NCBI GenBank assembly: GCA_036821185.1
Contig: DAISKD010000002.1
Span: 176,410 to 240,409, forward strand
Direction: 5' to 3'
Source of the DNA: CALJTV01 sp036821185
GTDB lineage: Bacteria; Chloroflexota; Dehalococcoidia; GIF9; UBA5629
Length of the DNA: 64,000 nt
Of the stretch, positions 1 to 8,183 are shown one piece after another. Under the pieces are notes generated by a model. The model saw only the letters and a program-made list of their open reading frames with translations. It was not told where the DNA came from and ran no database searches. Every line of letters starts with the position of its first letter. Position 1 is the first letter of the stretch. The translations under genes and the position numbers were made by a program.

Positions 1-1016
1 TGGATGGGGGGTGACTTCATAAAATAGGCGCTGGGTGCTACCAGCGAGCCACTAATACCCCTGTCCAGTGCCAGCTTGCAGCACCTTATGGCGTCTATGA
101 CCACTCCAGCGGAATTCGGGCTATCCCAGACCTCCAGCTTCAGCTCAAGGTTGATCGGTACGTCGCCGAAGGTGCGCCCCTCCATCCGAATGTAGCAAAA
201 CTTGCGGTCGGCAAGCCATGGCACGTAATCGCTGGGGCCAATGTGGATATTTTCGGGTTCCATTTCATAGTCGAGCTGCGAGGTGACGGCGTTGGTCTTG
301 GAGATCTTCTTCGATTCCAGCCGCTCGCGTTCCAGCATATTGTAGAAGTCGGTGTTGCCACCGAAGTTGAGCTGGTAAGTCCTTTCCAGTTTAACGCCGC
401 GGTCGCGGAACAATCTGGTAAGCACCCGGTGGGTGATGGTCGCCCCCACCTGTGACTTAATATCGTCGCCGATGATCGGTAGCCCTCTATCAGCGAAGCG
501 CTTGTACCAGTAGGGCTCGCGGGCAATAAACACTGGTATGCAGTTGATAAAGCCACAGCCAGCGTCGAGCACCTGTTCCACATACCATTTGGTTGCCTCT
601 TCACTGCCCACTGGCAGGTAGTTAACCACTACATCGGTCTTGGTCTCCTTTAGGATGCCCACGATATCTGCGGTGGAGCCCGGTGCCTTGGTGATGATTT
701 GCGAGAGGTATTTACCCAAACCATCATGGGTCATGCCCCGTGCCACTCTGACGCCGGTGGCTGGCACCTCGCAAAACGTATAGGTGTTATTTGGGGGAAC
801 TAAAATAGCCTCGGCAAGGTCTTTGCCCACCTTGTTTTTATCGATGTCAAAAGCGGCCACAAAGTTGATGTCTTTAATGTGGTAGCCGCCCAGGCTCACG
901 TGCATCAACCCGGGGACGAACTCATCTTCCTTGGCTTTTCGATAATAGTACACCCCCTGAACCAGTGATGAAGCGCAGTTGCCCACGCCGATGATAGCCA
1001 CGTTGATCTTTCCCAT
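1..1016 (-). CDS. ino1: myo-inositol-1-phosphate synthase (3' end outside window)
   Basis: Converts glucose 6-phosphate to 1D-myo-inositol 3-phosphate with NAD+ in the cytoplasm, the entry to inositol lipids or solutes. The visible 338 residues begin MGKINVAIIG with a Rossmann glycine motif (GVGNCASSL, 10-18), then NYLPVGSEEATKWY (132-145), GDDIKSQVGA (183-192) and LNFGGNTDFYNM (216-227), the NAD and substrate signatures of the bacterial/archaeal Ino1 type. The family is usually about 360-370 residues, so only the last few tens lie beyond the edge. The start at 1016 has purine-rich AAAGGAG upstream on the minus strand. It follows the universal stress gene on the same strand by 46 bases and may be cotranscribed with it. 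Confidence 0.93.
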   Translation of the reverse strand, partial: MGKINVAIIGVGNCASSLVQGVYYYRKAKEDEFVPGLMHVSLGGYHIKDINFVAAFDIDKNKVGKDLAEAILVPPNNTYTFCEVPATGVRVARGMTHDGLGKYLSQIITKAPGSTADIVGILKETKTDVVVNYLPVGSEEATKWYVEQVLDAGCGFINCIPVFIAREPYWYKRFADRGLPIIGDDIKSQVGATITHRVLTRLFRDRGVKLERTYQLNFGGNTDFYNMLERERLESKKISKTNAVTSQLDYEMEPENIHIGPSDYVPWLADRKFCYIRMEGRTFGDVPINLELKLEVWDSPNSAGVVIDAIRCCKLALDRGISGSLVAPSAYFMKSPPI

Positions 1017-1062
1017 GGCCTTCTTTCTCCTTTCCATGTAAAGTCTTTCTCGAGTTAGAATA

Positions 1063-1956
1063 TTACTTTTTCGCAGCCGGCATTTTGGCTGATCTTACCA
1101 GCCAGACGGGCATACTGGCACCGTGCACCACCTTGTCGGCAACGCTTCCCATTACCCAGCGGGCTAGCCCTGTCCGACCGTGGGTTGACATCGCTATTAA
1201 GCTAGCCTTTTTTGCTTCTGCATATTGTACTATTTTGTCGGCGGGCTCACCAGTTAACACTTCATAGGTGGCTTTGATACCACGCTCAGCTAACTGCCGC
1301 GCCACTTCCTTCAGGTAGTCCTCGCCAGCCTTTTGGAGCACCTGGATCAATTTTACCCAATCGGGACCGGTGAGCAGGCTAGCTTCTATTGCCCCTGGAG
1401 GTGCGACCACATGTATCAGGTCAAGGGCAGCTCCTGTCTTGGAGGTGAGCATCTCAGCGTAGGGCAGAGCCGCCTGACCCAGTTCCGAACCGTCCAACGG
1501 TACAACGATCCTCTCGATACTTTTCTTGCTGGTGGTATCGTGCTGCGTGCCACGCGTCGCCTGGACCAGCATTATCGGGGTTGAGGAAGCGCTGACCACC
1601 TTTTCGGCCACACTTCCCAGCCACCAGCGGGTGACTCCGCTCAAGCCATGGGTTGCCATAAGGATGAGGTCGACCTTCTGGTTTTGGGCGAACTCCAGTA
1701 TCATATCCGCAGTGGTGCCATAGACCACTGCTGCCTCGGCTTTGACGTTTCGTTGTTTTAGTTCCTCGGCTATTTTGGCAATATAATCTTCGAGTAAACG
1801 ATTTACGCGCCTTGCCCTTTGTCCAATGCCCACGGCTAGAACGTATACCTTAGCGTTAAACCTGGGTGCCAGGTCGCGCAGGTAAGGGAGCACACACTCC
1901 GCCTCCAGCGAACCGTCAAGAGGTACCAGAATCTGTTGCAATTTTATTTCCCCCAT
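1063..1956 (-). CDS. tandem-domain universal stress protein
   Basis: Cytoplasmic nucleotide-binding stress protein made of two fused UspA domains. Each half opens with a (I/V)LVPLDGS strand-loop and each carries the ATP-binding G-x2-G-x9-G(S) pattern: THGLSGVTRWWLGSV in the first half and THGRTGLARWVMGSV in the second. I place the start at the ATG at 1956 (MGEIKLQQILVPLDGS) because the upstream in-frame ATG at 1965 touches the AAGGAT Shine-Dalgarno, whereas 1956 has normal spacing. It is divergent from the PHP gene and upstream of ino1. Partner or stress signal cannot be read from the sequence. Confidence 0.9.
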   Translation of the reverse strand: MGEIKLQQILVPLDGSLEAECVLPYLRDLAPRFNAKVYVLAVGIGQRARRVNRLLEDYIAKIAEELKQRNVKAEAAVVYGTTADMILEFAQNQKVDLILMATHGLSGVTRWWLGSVAEKVVSASSTPIMLVQATRGTQHDTTSKKSIERIVVPLDGSELGQAALPYAEMLTSKTGAALDLIHVVAPPGAIEASLLTGPDWVKLIQVLQKAGEDYLKEVARQLAERGIKATYEVLTGEPADKIVQYAEAKKASLIAMSTHGRTGLARWVMGSVADKVVHGASMPVWLVRSAKMPAAKK

Positions 1957-2019
1957 GGCTACCATCCTTTTTATGTTTTGCGTCTTGCCTGAATGCAGGC
2001 TTTATGATATCTTTGAAGG

Positions 2020-2697
2020 GTGCTTTACGACTTTCACACCCACAGCTTTCTCAGCGATGGAGTACTCTCGCCCATTGAACTTATCCGTCGGGCTATAGTA
2101 AGAGGCTATTCGGCCATTGCCATTACCGATCATGTGGGCGTTGGTTCCCTTAGCCGCGTGATCAAAGAAGTCAGCGATGACTGTGCCTTTGCCCGAGCTT
2201 ACTGGGGCATAATGGCTATCCCTGGCGTCGAGCTCACCCATCTCCCTGCAAAGGCGATCCCCGAAGTTGCCCACAAAGCGAAAGAGCTTGGTGCCTGGCT
2301 GGTGGTGGTGCATGGTGAGACGCTCGCCGAGCCGGTGGAAAGCGGCACCAACCTTGCAGCGCTCCAGTCGCCCCATGTTGATATTCTGGCTCACCCCGGA
2401 CTGATCACCCCTGAACAGGCTGCCCTGGCGGCTGAAAGAGAAATCTTTATCGAGTTGACCACCAGAAAAGGTCATTCAGCTACCAATGCCTATGTGGCCT
2501 CAGTGTGCCTCAAAGCTAAGGCGCGTCTGTTGCTAAACTCCGACGCCCATCACGAGGGCGACCTGCTGTCACCAATTCTAGCAACAACTACACTTGTCGC
2601 TGCGGGCCTTAGCAGTGCCGAGCACCACTTAATTCTCGACGAAAACCCCCGCCTCCTGTTGCAGAGGCTCAGCCGCCGCCTATCCGCTTCGGCTTAA
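2020..2697 (+). CDS. PHP-domain metal-dependent phosphoesterase
   Basis: Metal-dependent hydrolase of the PHP superfamily, histidinol-phosphatase/PolC-PHP-like, substrate unknown. Metal ligand motifs are visible in order: DFHTHSFLSDG near the N-terminus, ITDHVG, the GVELTHLP strand, VVVHGE, an HPGL loop and NSDAHH near the C-terminus. At 225 residues it is a stand-alone PHP domain. The start is GTG at 2020; an in-frame TGA at 2014 excludes any upstream start, and the AAGGG just before it is very close to the start, so translation may be weak. Divergently placed from the universal stress gene. Confidence 0.85.
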   Translation: MLYDFHTHSFLSDGVLSPIELIRRAIVRGYSAIAITDHVGVGSLSRVIKEVSDDCAFARAYWGIMAIPGVELTHLPAKAIPEVAHKAKELGAWLVVVHGETLAEPVESGTNLAALQSPHVDILAHPGLITPEQAALAAEREIFIELTTRKGHSATNAYVASVCLKAKARLLLNSDAHHEGDLLSPILATTTLVAAGLSSAEHHLILDENPRLLLQRLSRRLSASA

Positions 2698-2710
2698 ATT
2701 TAGGACAAGT

Positions 2711-2854
2711 TTAGCTCTTACCGATGCGAAATACCTTTGTCCCGCAGTTCGGGCAGGTGCCGCGAATCGCCGGTCGCTTGTTCTTCAGCGTCACATTGGC
2801 GGGATTCTTGATCTCCACCTTCTTGCGGCACTTAAAGCAATATGCCTGCGCCAT
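2711..2854 (-). CDS. DUF5679-type zinc-ribbon protein (47 aa)
   Basis: A 47-residue protein with two CxxC knuckles, CFKC at 6-9 and CPNC at 34-37, linked by the family-typical VTLKNKRPAIRGTCP and ending GTKVFRIGKS. It matches my recollection of DUF5679, a short zinc-ribbon family common in Chloroflexota and archaea whose role is unknown. The AAAGGAGGTGA Shine-Dalgarno is excellent, and that same stretch holds the stop codon of the upstream lipoprotein-like reading frame, which suggests coupled translation. Confidence 0.85.
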   Translation of the reverse strand: MAQAYCFKCRKKVEIKNPANVTLKNKRPAIRGTCPNCGTKVFRIGKS

Positions 2855-2859
2855 TTGAG

Positions 2860-3045
2860 TCACCTCCTTTCTCCAAAGCTAAACCATATCCTATTATAAT
2901 ACAGCTTGTCAAGTCCTATCGGGCCGCTGTAGTCCTCTTTGGAAACCTCGACCTCTTTGACGCCCCGAGCGCAACTGCTTGTGATTATGCTCGCTACCAG
3001 ACTTAAGAGGGCTAACCACGTAACCCATAGCCATTTTGTCTTCTT
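2860..3045 (-). pseudogene. small lipoprotein reading frame with AAG in place of the start codon
   Basis: On the minus strand a strong GGAGG (3052-3056) is followed after six bases by AAG, then a frame that stays open for 61 codons to a TGA at 2860-2862. It reads like a lipoprotein: KKTKWLWVTW, then the hydrophobic stretch LALLSLVASII, then TSSC, then a charged SKEDYSGPIGL region. No ATG, GTG or TTG occurs in this frame after the preceding TGA, so the original start appears to have been ATG mutated to AAG at 3043-3045. Alternatives are a rare non-canonical start or an assembly error. The frame ends inside the Shine-Dalgarno of the zinc-ribbon gene. Confidence 0.4.
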
Positions 3046-3592
3046 GCTTCACCTCCGTTTGCTAGTCCGTTGTCTGAGTTCATATAAGGGCAAAAATCCT
3101 GCTCACATAGCATCACCTCCTTTCCTATATTTATTTGGCTAAATCATTCGCTAGGTCTTATTAAGACAGCGCGTGTGCCTCTAAAGAAGATACATTCTGG
3201 GCAAACGGGAGATGGAGAGCACGGACGGATGGTACCAGTGGGCAATATGGGTGAGGGTTAACGGCAGAAGTTCCTCTGCCACCTTTCTTGCTCGTATTCC
3301 CGACACAGAGCCACCTCCTTCATTCTATTCCGCCGCCCTTCTGCCTTCTGTGGGTAAGTCCTGCTATCAAAAACCGGTATTAGCCCGTCAATGAGCCAAA
3401 CGCGGCAATGATGAGGATGGGCCCTCTGTTGTGTCTCCTGAAAACCCGCTGTTAACACGCTATCAAACTGTGCACGGCTCTGTCGAGGTTATACACGCGC
3501 CCGGGAAGGACATCTTTTGCCCACTAACGGTTGAGCGCCATTTTCATGGACAAAAGACCCGCTAGAGTGTGGCGAACGCTACAGAGATAAAC
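3046..3592. other. intergenic stretch, no supportable gene
   Basis: About 550 bases between the lipoprotein-like frame and the arsR promoter. Short open frames exist on both strands but lack family resemblance and convincing ribosome sites. An AAAGGAGGTGATGC on the minus strand near 3110-3125 precedes a frame of only about 32 codons. I see no RNA gene or array here. Confidence 0.5.
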
Positions 3593-3632
3593 TTGACGGC
3601 GGATAGCCTTATATATTAATATTAAAATATAT
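3593..3632 (+). promoter_or_regulatory. promoter and ArsR-type operator for the sulfur-relay operon
   Basis: TTGACG (3593-3598) is followed after 18 bases by TAATAT (3617-3622). An AT-rich inverted repeat, ATATATT (3611-3617) and AATATAT (3626-3632) with an AATATT centre, covers the -10. That is the placement expected for an ArsR/SmtB repressor operator, and the next gene encodes such a repressor. Confidence 0.6.
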
Positions 3633-3659
3633 TGCTACCAATCTATCTGGAGGTGTTAT

Positions 3660-4001
3660 TTGGGCGACAGAACGGTTTTGGAGTTATACGAGCTCAAAGC
3701 AGAATTGTGCAAGGTATTTGCCGATGCTAAAAGGCTGCAGATAATTGACGAATTACGTGGTGGTGAAAGGGCGGTGGGGGAGCTGGTCAAGTTACTGGGG
3801 GCCCCGCAAGCGGTCGTGTCGCGACACTTGGCGGTGCTTCGTGAACGAGGCGTGGTGAGGGCGCGGCGAGAGGGGGCTAATGTTTACTATAGTCTGAGCG
3901 ATGCCAAGATAGGAGAGGCCTGCGACCTTGTCCACCGGATATTATTGAACCAGATGGAAAAGAACAAGCAGCTAGCGGAGAGGCTGATAGTAAATAAATA
4001 A
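3660..4001 (+). CDS. ArsR/SmtB-family repressor
   Basis: Winged-helix repressor of 113 residues that should sense metal, thiol or sulfur state and control its own operon. The core ADAKRLQIIDELRGGERAVGEL is followed by the recognition helix region APQAVVSRHLAVLRERGVV and the wing RREGANVYYSL. No CxC or CxxC metal motif is present in the usual helix position and only one or two cysteines occur, so the inducer is unclear. The TTG start at 3660 follows GGAGGTG. The DsrE-like gene begins 17 bases downstream, and an AT-rich palindrome overlaps the promoter. Confidence 0.9.
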   Translation: MGDRTVLELYELKAELCKVFADAKRLQIIDELRGGERAVGELVKLLGAPQAVVSRHLAVLRERGVVRARREGANVYYSLSDAKIGEACDLVHRILLNQMEKNKQLAERLIVNK

Positions 4002-4018
4002 GCGAAAAGGAGGCAAAA

Positions 4019-4495
4019 ATGGCGGACAGAGATGGAGTGACCATAGTAGTGTTCAGCGGTGATATGGATAAGGTGATGGCAGCATTTAACATCGCCGTAG
4101 GTGCTGCCGCTGCCGGGAAGGAGACGACCATGTTCTTCACCTTCTGGGGGATAAAAGCCATCCAAAAGGGCAATCTCACCGGTAAAAGCTTCTTCGGCAG
4201 GATGATGGGACTGCTGAACCGGGGTGGCATCAACCGCATCGGACCCTCGAGGTTCAACTTCGGCGGCATAGGGCGGTGGATGTTTAAACAGATGATGAAG
4301 GCGCATAACGTTACTCCGCTGGAGGAACTGCGCAAAATGGCAGTTGAACTCGGGGTCAAACTAGTGCCCTGCCAGACGAGCATGGAGGTCATGGAGATAG
4401 GCAGGGAGGATCTTATAGATGAGGTGGCCGAGCCAGCGGGCGTGGCAACGATGCTGGAGGCAGCGGGACGGTCTACAGCAACGCTGTTTATTTAG
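4019..4495 (+). CDS. DsrE/DsrF-like sulfur carrier (DsrE2 type)
   Basis: Cytoplasmic sulfur-trafficking protein of 158 residues. VTIVVFSGDMDKVMAAFNIA opens the flavodoxin-like DsrE fold, AGKETTMFFTFWG follows, and the C-terminal half has VKLVPCQTSMEVM, where the cysteine matches the persulfide-carrying position of DsrE2-type proteins. By family knowledge dsrE2 often sits beside tusA (rhd-tusA-dsrE2) in sulfur-oxidising and sulfur-mobilising organisms, and here tusA starts 12 bases downstream. No rhodanese gene is present in the window. A clear AAAGGAGG site precedes the ATG. Confidence 0.85.
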   Translation: MADRDGVTIVVFSGDMDKVMAAFNIAVGAAAAGKETTMFFTFWGIKAIQKGNLTGKSFFGRMMGLLNRGGINRIGPSRFNFGGIGRWMFKQMMKAHNVTPLEELRKMAVELGVKLVPCQTSMEVMEIGREDLIDEVAEPAGVATMLEAAGRSTATLFI

Positions 4496-4507
4496 TGAGG
4501 TGATGTA

Positions 4508-4750
4508 ATGACACAGGAACCTGGAGTCAGAGTGAAACTTAACCTTGAAGGACTATTGTGCCCGATACCGGTGGTCAAGGTGAGCCAGGCGGTGAAGGAC
4601 TTGCCTATTGGTGGAATCGTGGAGGCCACGGCGACTGACCCGGGAGTACTCGCTGACATCCCGGCTTGGGTGAAAAGTACCGGAAACGAGCTCCTTTCGA
4701 TGGAGAAAAAAGACAAAATCATCACCTTCACCATCAGGAAAGTGAAATGA
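4508..4750 (+). CDS. tusA: TusA-family sulfurtransferase
   Basis: Small (80 aa) carrier that holds sulfur as a persulfide on a conserved cysteine and hands it to partners. The TusA signature LNLEGLLCPIPVVKV places the active cysteine at residue 18 in a CPxP motif; the remaining fold (IVEATATDPGVLADIPAW, then LLSMEKKDKIITFTIRK) is complete. It lies between the DsrE-like protein and a membrane cytochrome-like subunit and overlaps the latter by ATGA. This suggests sulfur delivered by TusA/DsrE feeds a membrane redox complex rather than tRNA thiolation. Confidence 0.92.
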   Translation: MTQEPGVRVKLNLEGLLCPIPVVKVSQAVKDLPIGGIVEATATDPGVLADIPAWVKSTGNELLSMEKKDKIITFTIRKVK

Positions 4751-5352
4751 GTGCACTTCTTGCCCTGATCGTTGGCGCAATCATCTGCGCTACCGGGCTG
4801 GGCTGGCATATTGCCCGCATGCAGCGGTGGCAGTTTCGGGGCGATGTGGCTGTTGCCAGAGGTTCGGCAGCAAAGGGAGTACTCTATGCTTTTACCCGTG
4901 GGATGTTACCCTGGGAGAAGGAGAGTGCACGGCTGCACTGGGTTGCCTATATCCGAGGCGCTGTTTTTCATGCCGGTATCTTTTTAGGCATAGCCTTTCT
5001 TGCCGCTACCCCGTGGCTTACTTTGCTACCTTCCGCGGTAAGGCTCGGTGTATCGGTGTTGCTGGTAGTAGCTTCTATCGCCGCGCTGGCGGGCTTCTGG
5101 ATGCGATTTCGCGACCCCATGTTGAGGGCAGTGAGCACCGCTGATGACTATCTGTCCCTGGCTTTAGCCACGGCATTTCTCATTTCAGCAAGCCTCTGTG
5201 CCGCCAATGCGCAGTTCCTGTCCTTGTTTTGGGTGGTATCAGCTATAACGCTCGCCTATACTCCGTTCAGTAAGCTGCGACACTTCCTCTATTTCTTCTA
5301 TTCACGTGGCTTCTTCGGCTGGATATTCGGTCACAGAGGTATTCTACGATGA
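4747..5352 (+). CDS. HdrE/NarI-like membrane cytochrome b subunit
   Basis: Integral membrane protein of 201 residues with about five predicted membrane segments (near 3-20, 58-80, 86-110, 125-147 and 150-170). Histidines occur at segment ends (WHIARMQRW, FHAGIFLG, KLRHFLYFF) and could ligate b-type haem, as in HdrE, DsrM and NarI subunits that pass electrons to or from the quinone pool. The start is the ATG overlapping the tusA stop; a longer in-frame extension back to 4666 would run through tusA and is rejected. The stop overlaps the ATG of the Fe-S subunit, so the two are translationally coupled. Confidence 0.8.
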   Translation: MSALLALIVGAIICATGLGWHIARMQRWQFRGDVAVARGSAAKGVLYAFTRGMLPWEKESARLHWVAYIRGAVFHAGIFLGIAFLAATPWLTLLPSAVRLGVSVLLVVASIAALAGFWMRFRDPMLRAVSTADDYLSLALATAFLISASLCAANAQFLSLFWVVSAITLAYTPFSKLRHFLYFFYSRGFFGWIFGHRGILR

Positions 5353-6623
5353 GCGTGGAAGTTGTCTCCCTACCTTTTGCTGAGGTGGGACAGAAGTTGC
5401 AATCCTTAATTGACCGAAAGCAGCTCGCCTCTCTGGAAGCATGTGTCCGCTGTGGCATCTGCACCGAGAGCTGTCATTACTACCGCTCCGAACCGAAACT
5501 GGAACATACCCCCTTCTACCGTGCTGAGCAACTGCGCAAGATATACAGGTATCTCCTCAGTCCGACGGCGCGGTACTTCCGAAGCCGGGATGACTTAGGA
5601 TCAACATCCGCTGCTGAGCTGTTGCGTAGACTTGCCGAGATAGCTTTTTCCACTTGTACGCTGTGCCAGAGGTGCACCCTTGACTGTCCTTTCAGCGTGG
5701 ATACCGCAGATATCATGCGGGTTACCAGGGCGCTGGCTACTGCCAGCGGCAGTGCACCGCAGATGCTCGTAGAACTGGCAGATGCTGCCATCGCCAAAGG
5801 GGAGAATATTGAGTTTTTCAAAGAATTCTACCTTGACCAGGTGAAGGAGCTGGAAAAACAGGTGCAGGACTACCTCGGTAGCTCCAGGGCCCAAATACCG
5901 GTGGAAAGAGAGGGCGCACGGATTCTTTACGTACCACTTTCGGGTGCGCATACTATCGTGCCACAGGCGATCCTGTTCAATCTGGCTGAGGAATCGTGGA
6001 CATTGAGCCTGTTCGAGACATCGAACTACGCCTACTTCTTGGCTGATACAGCTAGGGCCAGTCGGATCGCACAGCGGGTTATCGCCGAGGCGGAGCGGCT
6101 AAGAGTTGCGGACGTGGTCGTTACGGAGTGCGGGCATGGCTATCCGGTGATGCGGTGGGAGGTGGCGCGCTGGTTGGGACAGCGACCACCTTTCCGTGTA
6201 CGCAGCATCATTGAGGTGCTGGACGAGTATTTACAGATAGGTGCTCTCCATAGAGACCTGAGAAGGTATAGTGTTCCTATCACCTATCACGATTCCTGCA
6301 ATCTGGGACGTAAAGGCGGCCTGTTCGAAGAACCACGTCGCATAATCAGGACGGTCAGCAGTGATTTCCGCGAACTGACCCCTAACCGCATATACAGCTT
6401 CTGTTGTGGTGCTGGAAGTGGGCTGGTAGCTGTACCAGAACGGACCGATATCCGCCTCAGAGCGGGGAAGCTTAAGGCGGAACAGATACGTCGCACTGGC
6501 GCCAAAATCGTGGTCACATCCTGCGACAACTGCCGTCACCAGATCGGGGAATTGAGCGAGCACTACGGGCTCGGTATCGAGGTCACCAGTCTCTCAGAGC
6601 TTGTTGTAAAGGCGTTAGTATGA
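5349..6623 (+). CDS. HdrD-like iron-sulfur oxidoreductase subunit
   Basis: Cytoplasmic partner of the preceding membrane subunit, 424 residues. Two 4Fe-4S motifs are visible: CVRCGICTESC near residue 35 and CTLCQRCTLDCP near residue 103. The C-terminal CCG domain (HDSCNLGR, FCCGAGSG, TSCDNCRHQ) is the type that binds the noncubane cluster of heterodisulfide reductases. The first CCG repeat is degenerate (ECGHGY only). HdrD/HmeD/DsrK proteins couple disulfide or persulfide chemistry to quinones or other carriers. With ArsR, DsrE and TusA upstream, a bound persulfide is a plausible substrate. That substrate is inference; the fold call is strong. Confidence 0.85.
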   Translation: MSVEVVSLPFAEVGQKLQSLIDRKQLASLEACVRCGICTESCHYYRSEPKLEHTPFYRAEQLRKIYRYLLSPTARYFRSRDDLGSTSAAELLRRLAEIAFSTCTLCQRCTLDCPFSVDTADIMRVTRALATASGSAPQMLVELADAAIAKGENIEFFKEFYLDQVKELEKQVQDYLGSSRAQIPVEREGARILYVPLSGAHTIVPQAILFNLAEESWTLSLFETSNYAYFLADTARASRIAQRVIAEAERLRVADVVVTECGHGYPVMRWEVARWLGQRPPFRVRSIIEVLDEYLQIGALHRDLRRYSVPITYHDSCNLGRKGGLFEEPRRIIRTVSSDFRELTPNRIYSFCCGAGSGLVAVPERTDIRLRAGKLKAEQIRRTGAKIVVTSCDNCRHQIGELSEHYGLGIEVTSLSELVVKALV

Positions 6624-6742
6624 CTTCGGTCGATCATACACATGTTGAAAAGGCCTGGTTATTATGCTAGACTTCCCACCATGGGGCGGGGCGGTAGGGT
6701 CTAGGTAAAGCGCTCGGCGCTGTTCCGGTAGGGAGAGTGGAG

Positions 6743-6772
6743 AGGCGAGGAAATCGCCTTTTTTGTTTTTTT
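6743..6772 (+). terminator. rho-independent terminator
   Basis: Six-base stem AGGCGA (6743-6748) and TCGCCT (6754-6759) closing a GGAAA loop, followed by a T-rich tract to 6772. It ends the ArsR-to-HdrD operon and lies immediately before the MFS gene. Confidence 0.75.
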
Positions 6773-6783
6773 ACGGGAGTGGC

Positions 6784-8079
6784 ATGGTTCGGAAAGCAGG
6801 CAAGGTGTTCTATGGCTGGTGGATGGTAGCTGCCGGGTCGGTGCTGTGTATGTTCGGCTATGGTAGCTACTTTTACTCTTATGGCGCCCTTTTTAACCCT
6901 ATCTCTCACGAGTTTGGTTGGTCACGGGCTACCACCTCCGTTGCCTTTTCTCTGTCCCGCCTCGAGGGCGGTATCCAGGGACTGATAACCGGTCCTCTTA
7001 CAGACAAGTATGGTCCCCGCGCTATGGTTATCGCCGGTTGGATGATGGCGGCCATCGGCTTTGTCCTGATGTACTATATGCACAGCTTCTGGATGTTCAT
7101 CCTGAGTTACACAGTCTTCGTCTCCTTGGGTATGGGTACCGGGCTATACCTGCCGTTGCAGACCGCTGTGGCCAGATGGTTCAGCGAAAAAAGGGGACTG
7201 GCGATGGGGATACTGACCGCCGGCGCAGCACTCGGCGGGTCAGCTATCGTGCCCGGCGTTGCCTGGCTGATCACTAATTATGGTTGGCGGGTATCGGTAC
7301 TGGTGCTGACGGCGGCTACCGCCGTCCTCGGCCTGGGGCTTGGCGCTGTGTTAAAGCCCCATGGTCCGGAGCGGTACGGACTTGCTCCCGACGGTAAAAA
7401 GCACCCGCCTGCTGAGGCTGCAAGCTCATCTCGCCAGGAGGGTAAACAGCCCCACGCTGATGCCGGGGAGGGGCTGACGCTGAAGGAAGCTATGAATACC
7501 AGGGCTTTCTGGCTGATGGTACTAGCTTTCACTTTCTCCCACACCGCGCTCAGCGCCATTGTGGTGCACCAGATACCATTCTTGGAGGACATGGGCATTT
7601 CCAAGGTGTTGGCGGCTACGGCGCTGGGCATGATGACCTTGATAAGCGTCCCCGGCAGGATCTCAGGCGGCTGGCTTGCCGATAAGGTGGATGTCAGACG
7701 CCTGTACTTCGCCTCCAGTTTGGTGCAGGCCCTGGGGCTTTTCTTTCTGGCTAAGGCGACGAACATGGCGTGGATCTGGGCGTTCGTCATCGTATATGGG
7801 ACCGGCATGGGGCTGCGCCTTCCCCTGGAGCCGATGCTCCGGGCGCAGTTCTTTGGCTACAAAGCATTTGGTGCCATCATGGGCTATATAAACGCCTTCG
7901 CTGTGTTCGGTTCCTTTGCCGGACCCTATTTTGCTGGCTGGATATTCGATACCACCGGCAGCTACATAACCGCGTTCCTCACCTTCGCTGCCATGATGGT
8001 GATGGCTGCCGTTGTCATTCTGGTGCTTAAGCCACCCGTTAAGCAGGACAAGGCGGGAGCCACTGGTGCTGCCCATTGA
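6784..8079 (+). CDS. MFS transporter, OFA/monocarboxylate type
   Basis: Twelve-helix major facilitator of 431 residues. The N-terminus VFYGWWMVAAGSVLCMFGYG and the loop GPLTDKYGPRAMVIAG resemble the oxalate/formate and monocarboxylate antiporter group. A hydrophilic central loop (about residues 205-235) separates the two six-helix halves, and the second half has GRISGGWLADKVDVRR. The substrate cannot be assigned but is probably a small organic anion. I start at ATG 6784 after a GGGAG site; an upstream in-frame TTG at 6763 lies inside the terminator T-tract. The gene stands alone and is followed by a universal stress protein. Confidence 0.87.
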   Translation: MVRKAGKVFYGWWMVAAGSVLCMFGYGSYFYSYGALFNPISHEFGWSRATTSVAFSLSRLEGGIQGLITGPLTDKYGPRAMVIAGWMMAAIGFVLMYYMHSFWMFILSYTVFVSLGMGTGLYLPLQTAVARWFSEKRGLAMGILTAGAALGGSAIVPGVAWLITNYGWRVSVLVLTAATAVLGLGLGAVLKPHGPERYGLAPDGKKHPPAEAASSSRQEGKQPHADAGEGLTLKEAMNTRAFWLMVLAFTFSHTALSAIVVHQIPFLEDMGISKVLAATALGMMTLISVPGRISGGWLADKVDVRRLYFASSLVQALGLFFLAKATNMAWIWAFVIVYGTGMGLRLPLEPMLRAQFFGYKAFGAIMGYINAFAVFGSFAGPYFAGWIFDTTGSYITAFLTFAAMMVMAAVVILVLKPPVKQDKAGATGAAH

Positions 8080-8183
8080 ACACCGACCGGAAATTTGTCA
8101 AAAACCTCTGCAGGGGCTAATATATTTCCAAGCAGATTTTCCTCTGAAAAAGAGCATGCCGATTAATGACAGGAGGTATGGAG

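Noticed and set aside
2939..3142. Plus-strand 67-codon frame
   Set aside because: No ribosome site or family resemblance; the lipoprotein-like frame on the minus strand explains the composition better.
4666..4746. N-terminal extension of the membrane subunit
   Set aside because: It runs through tusA in another frame; the ATG overlapping the tusA stop gives a proper membrane helix at once.
6763..6783. TTG start for the MFS gene
   Set aside because: The codon is inside the T-tract of a rho-independent terminator; ATG 6784 has a ribosome site and the normal MFS start.
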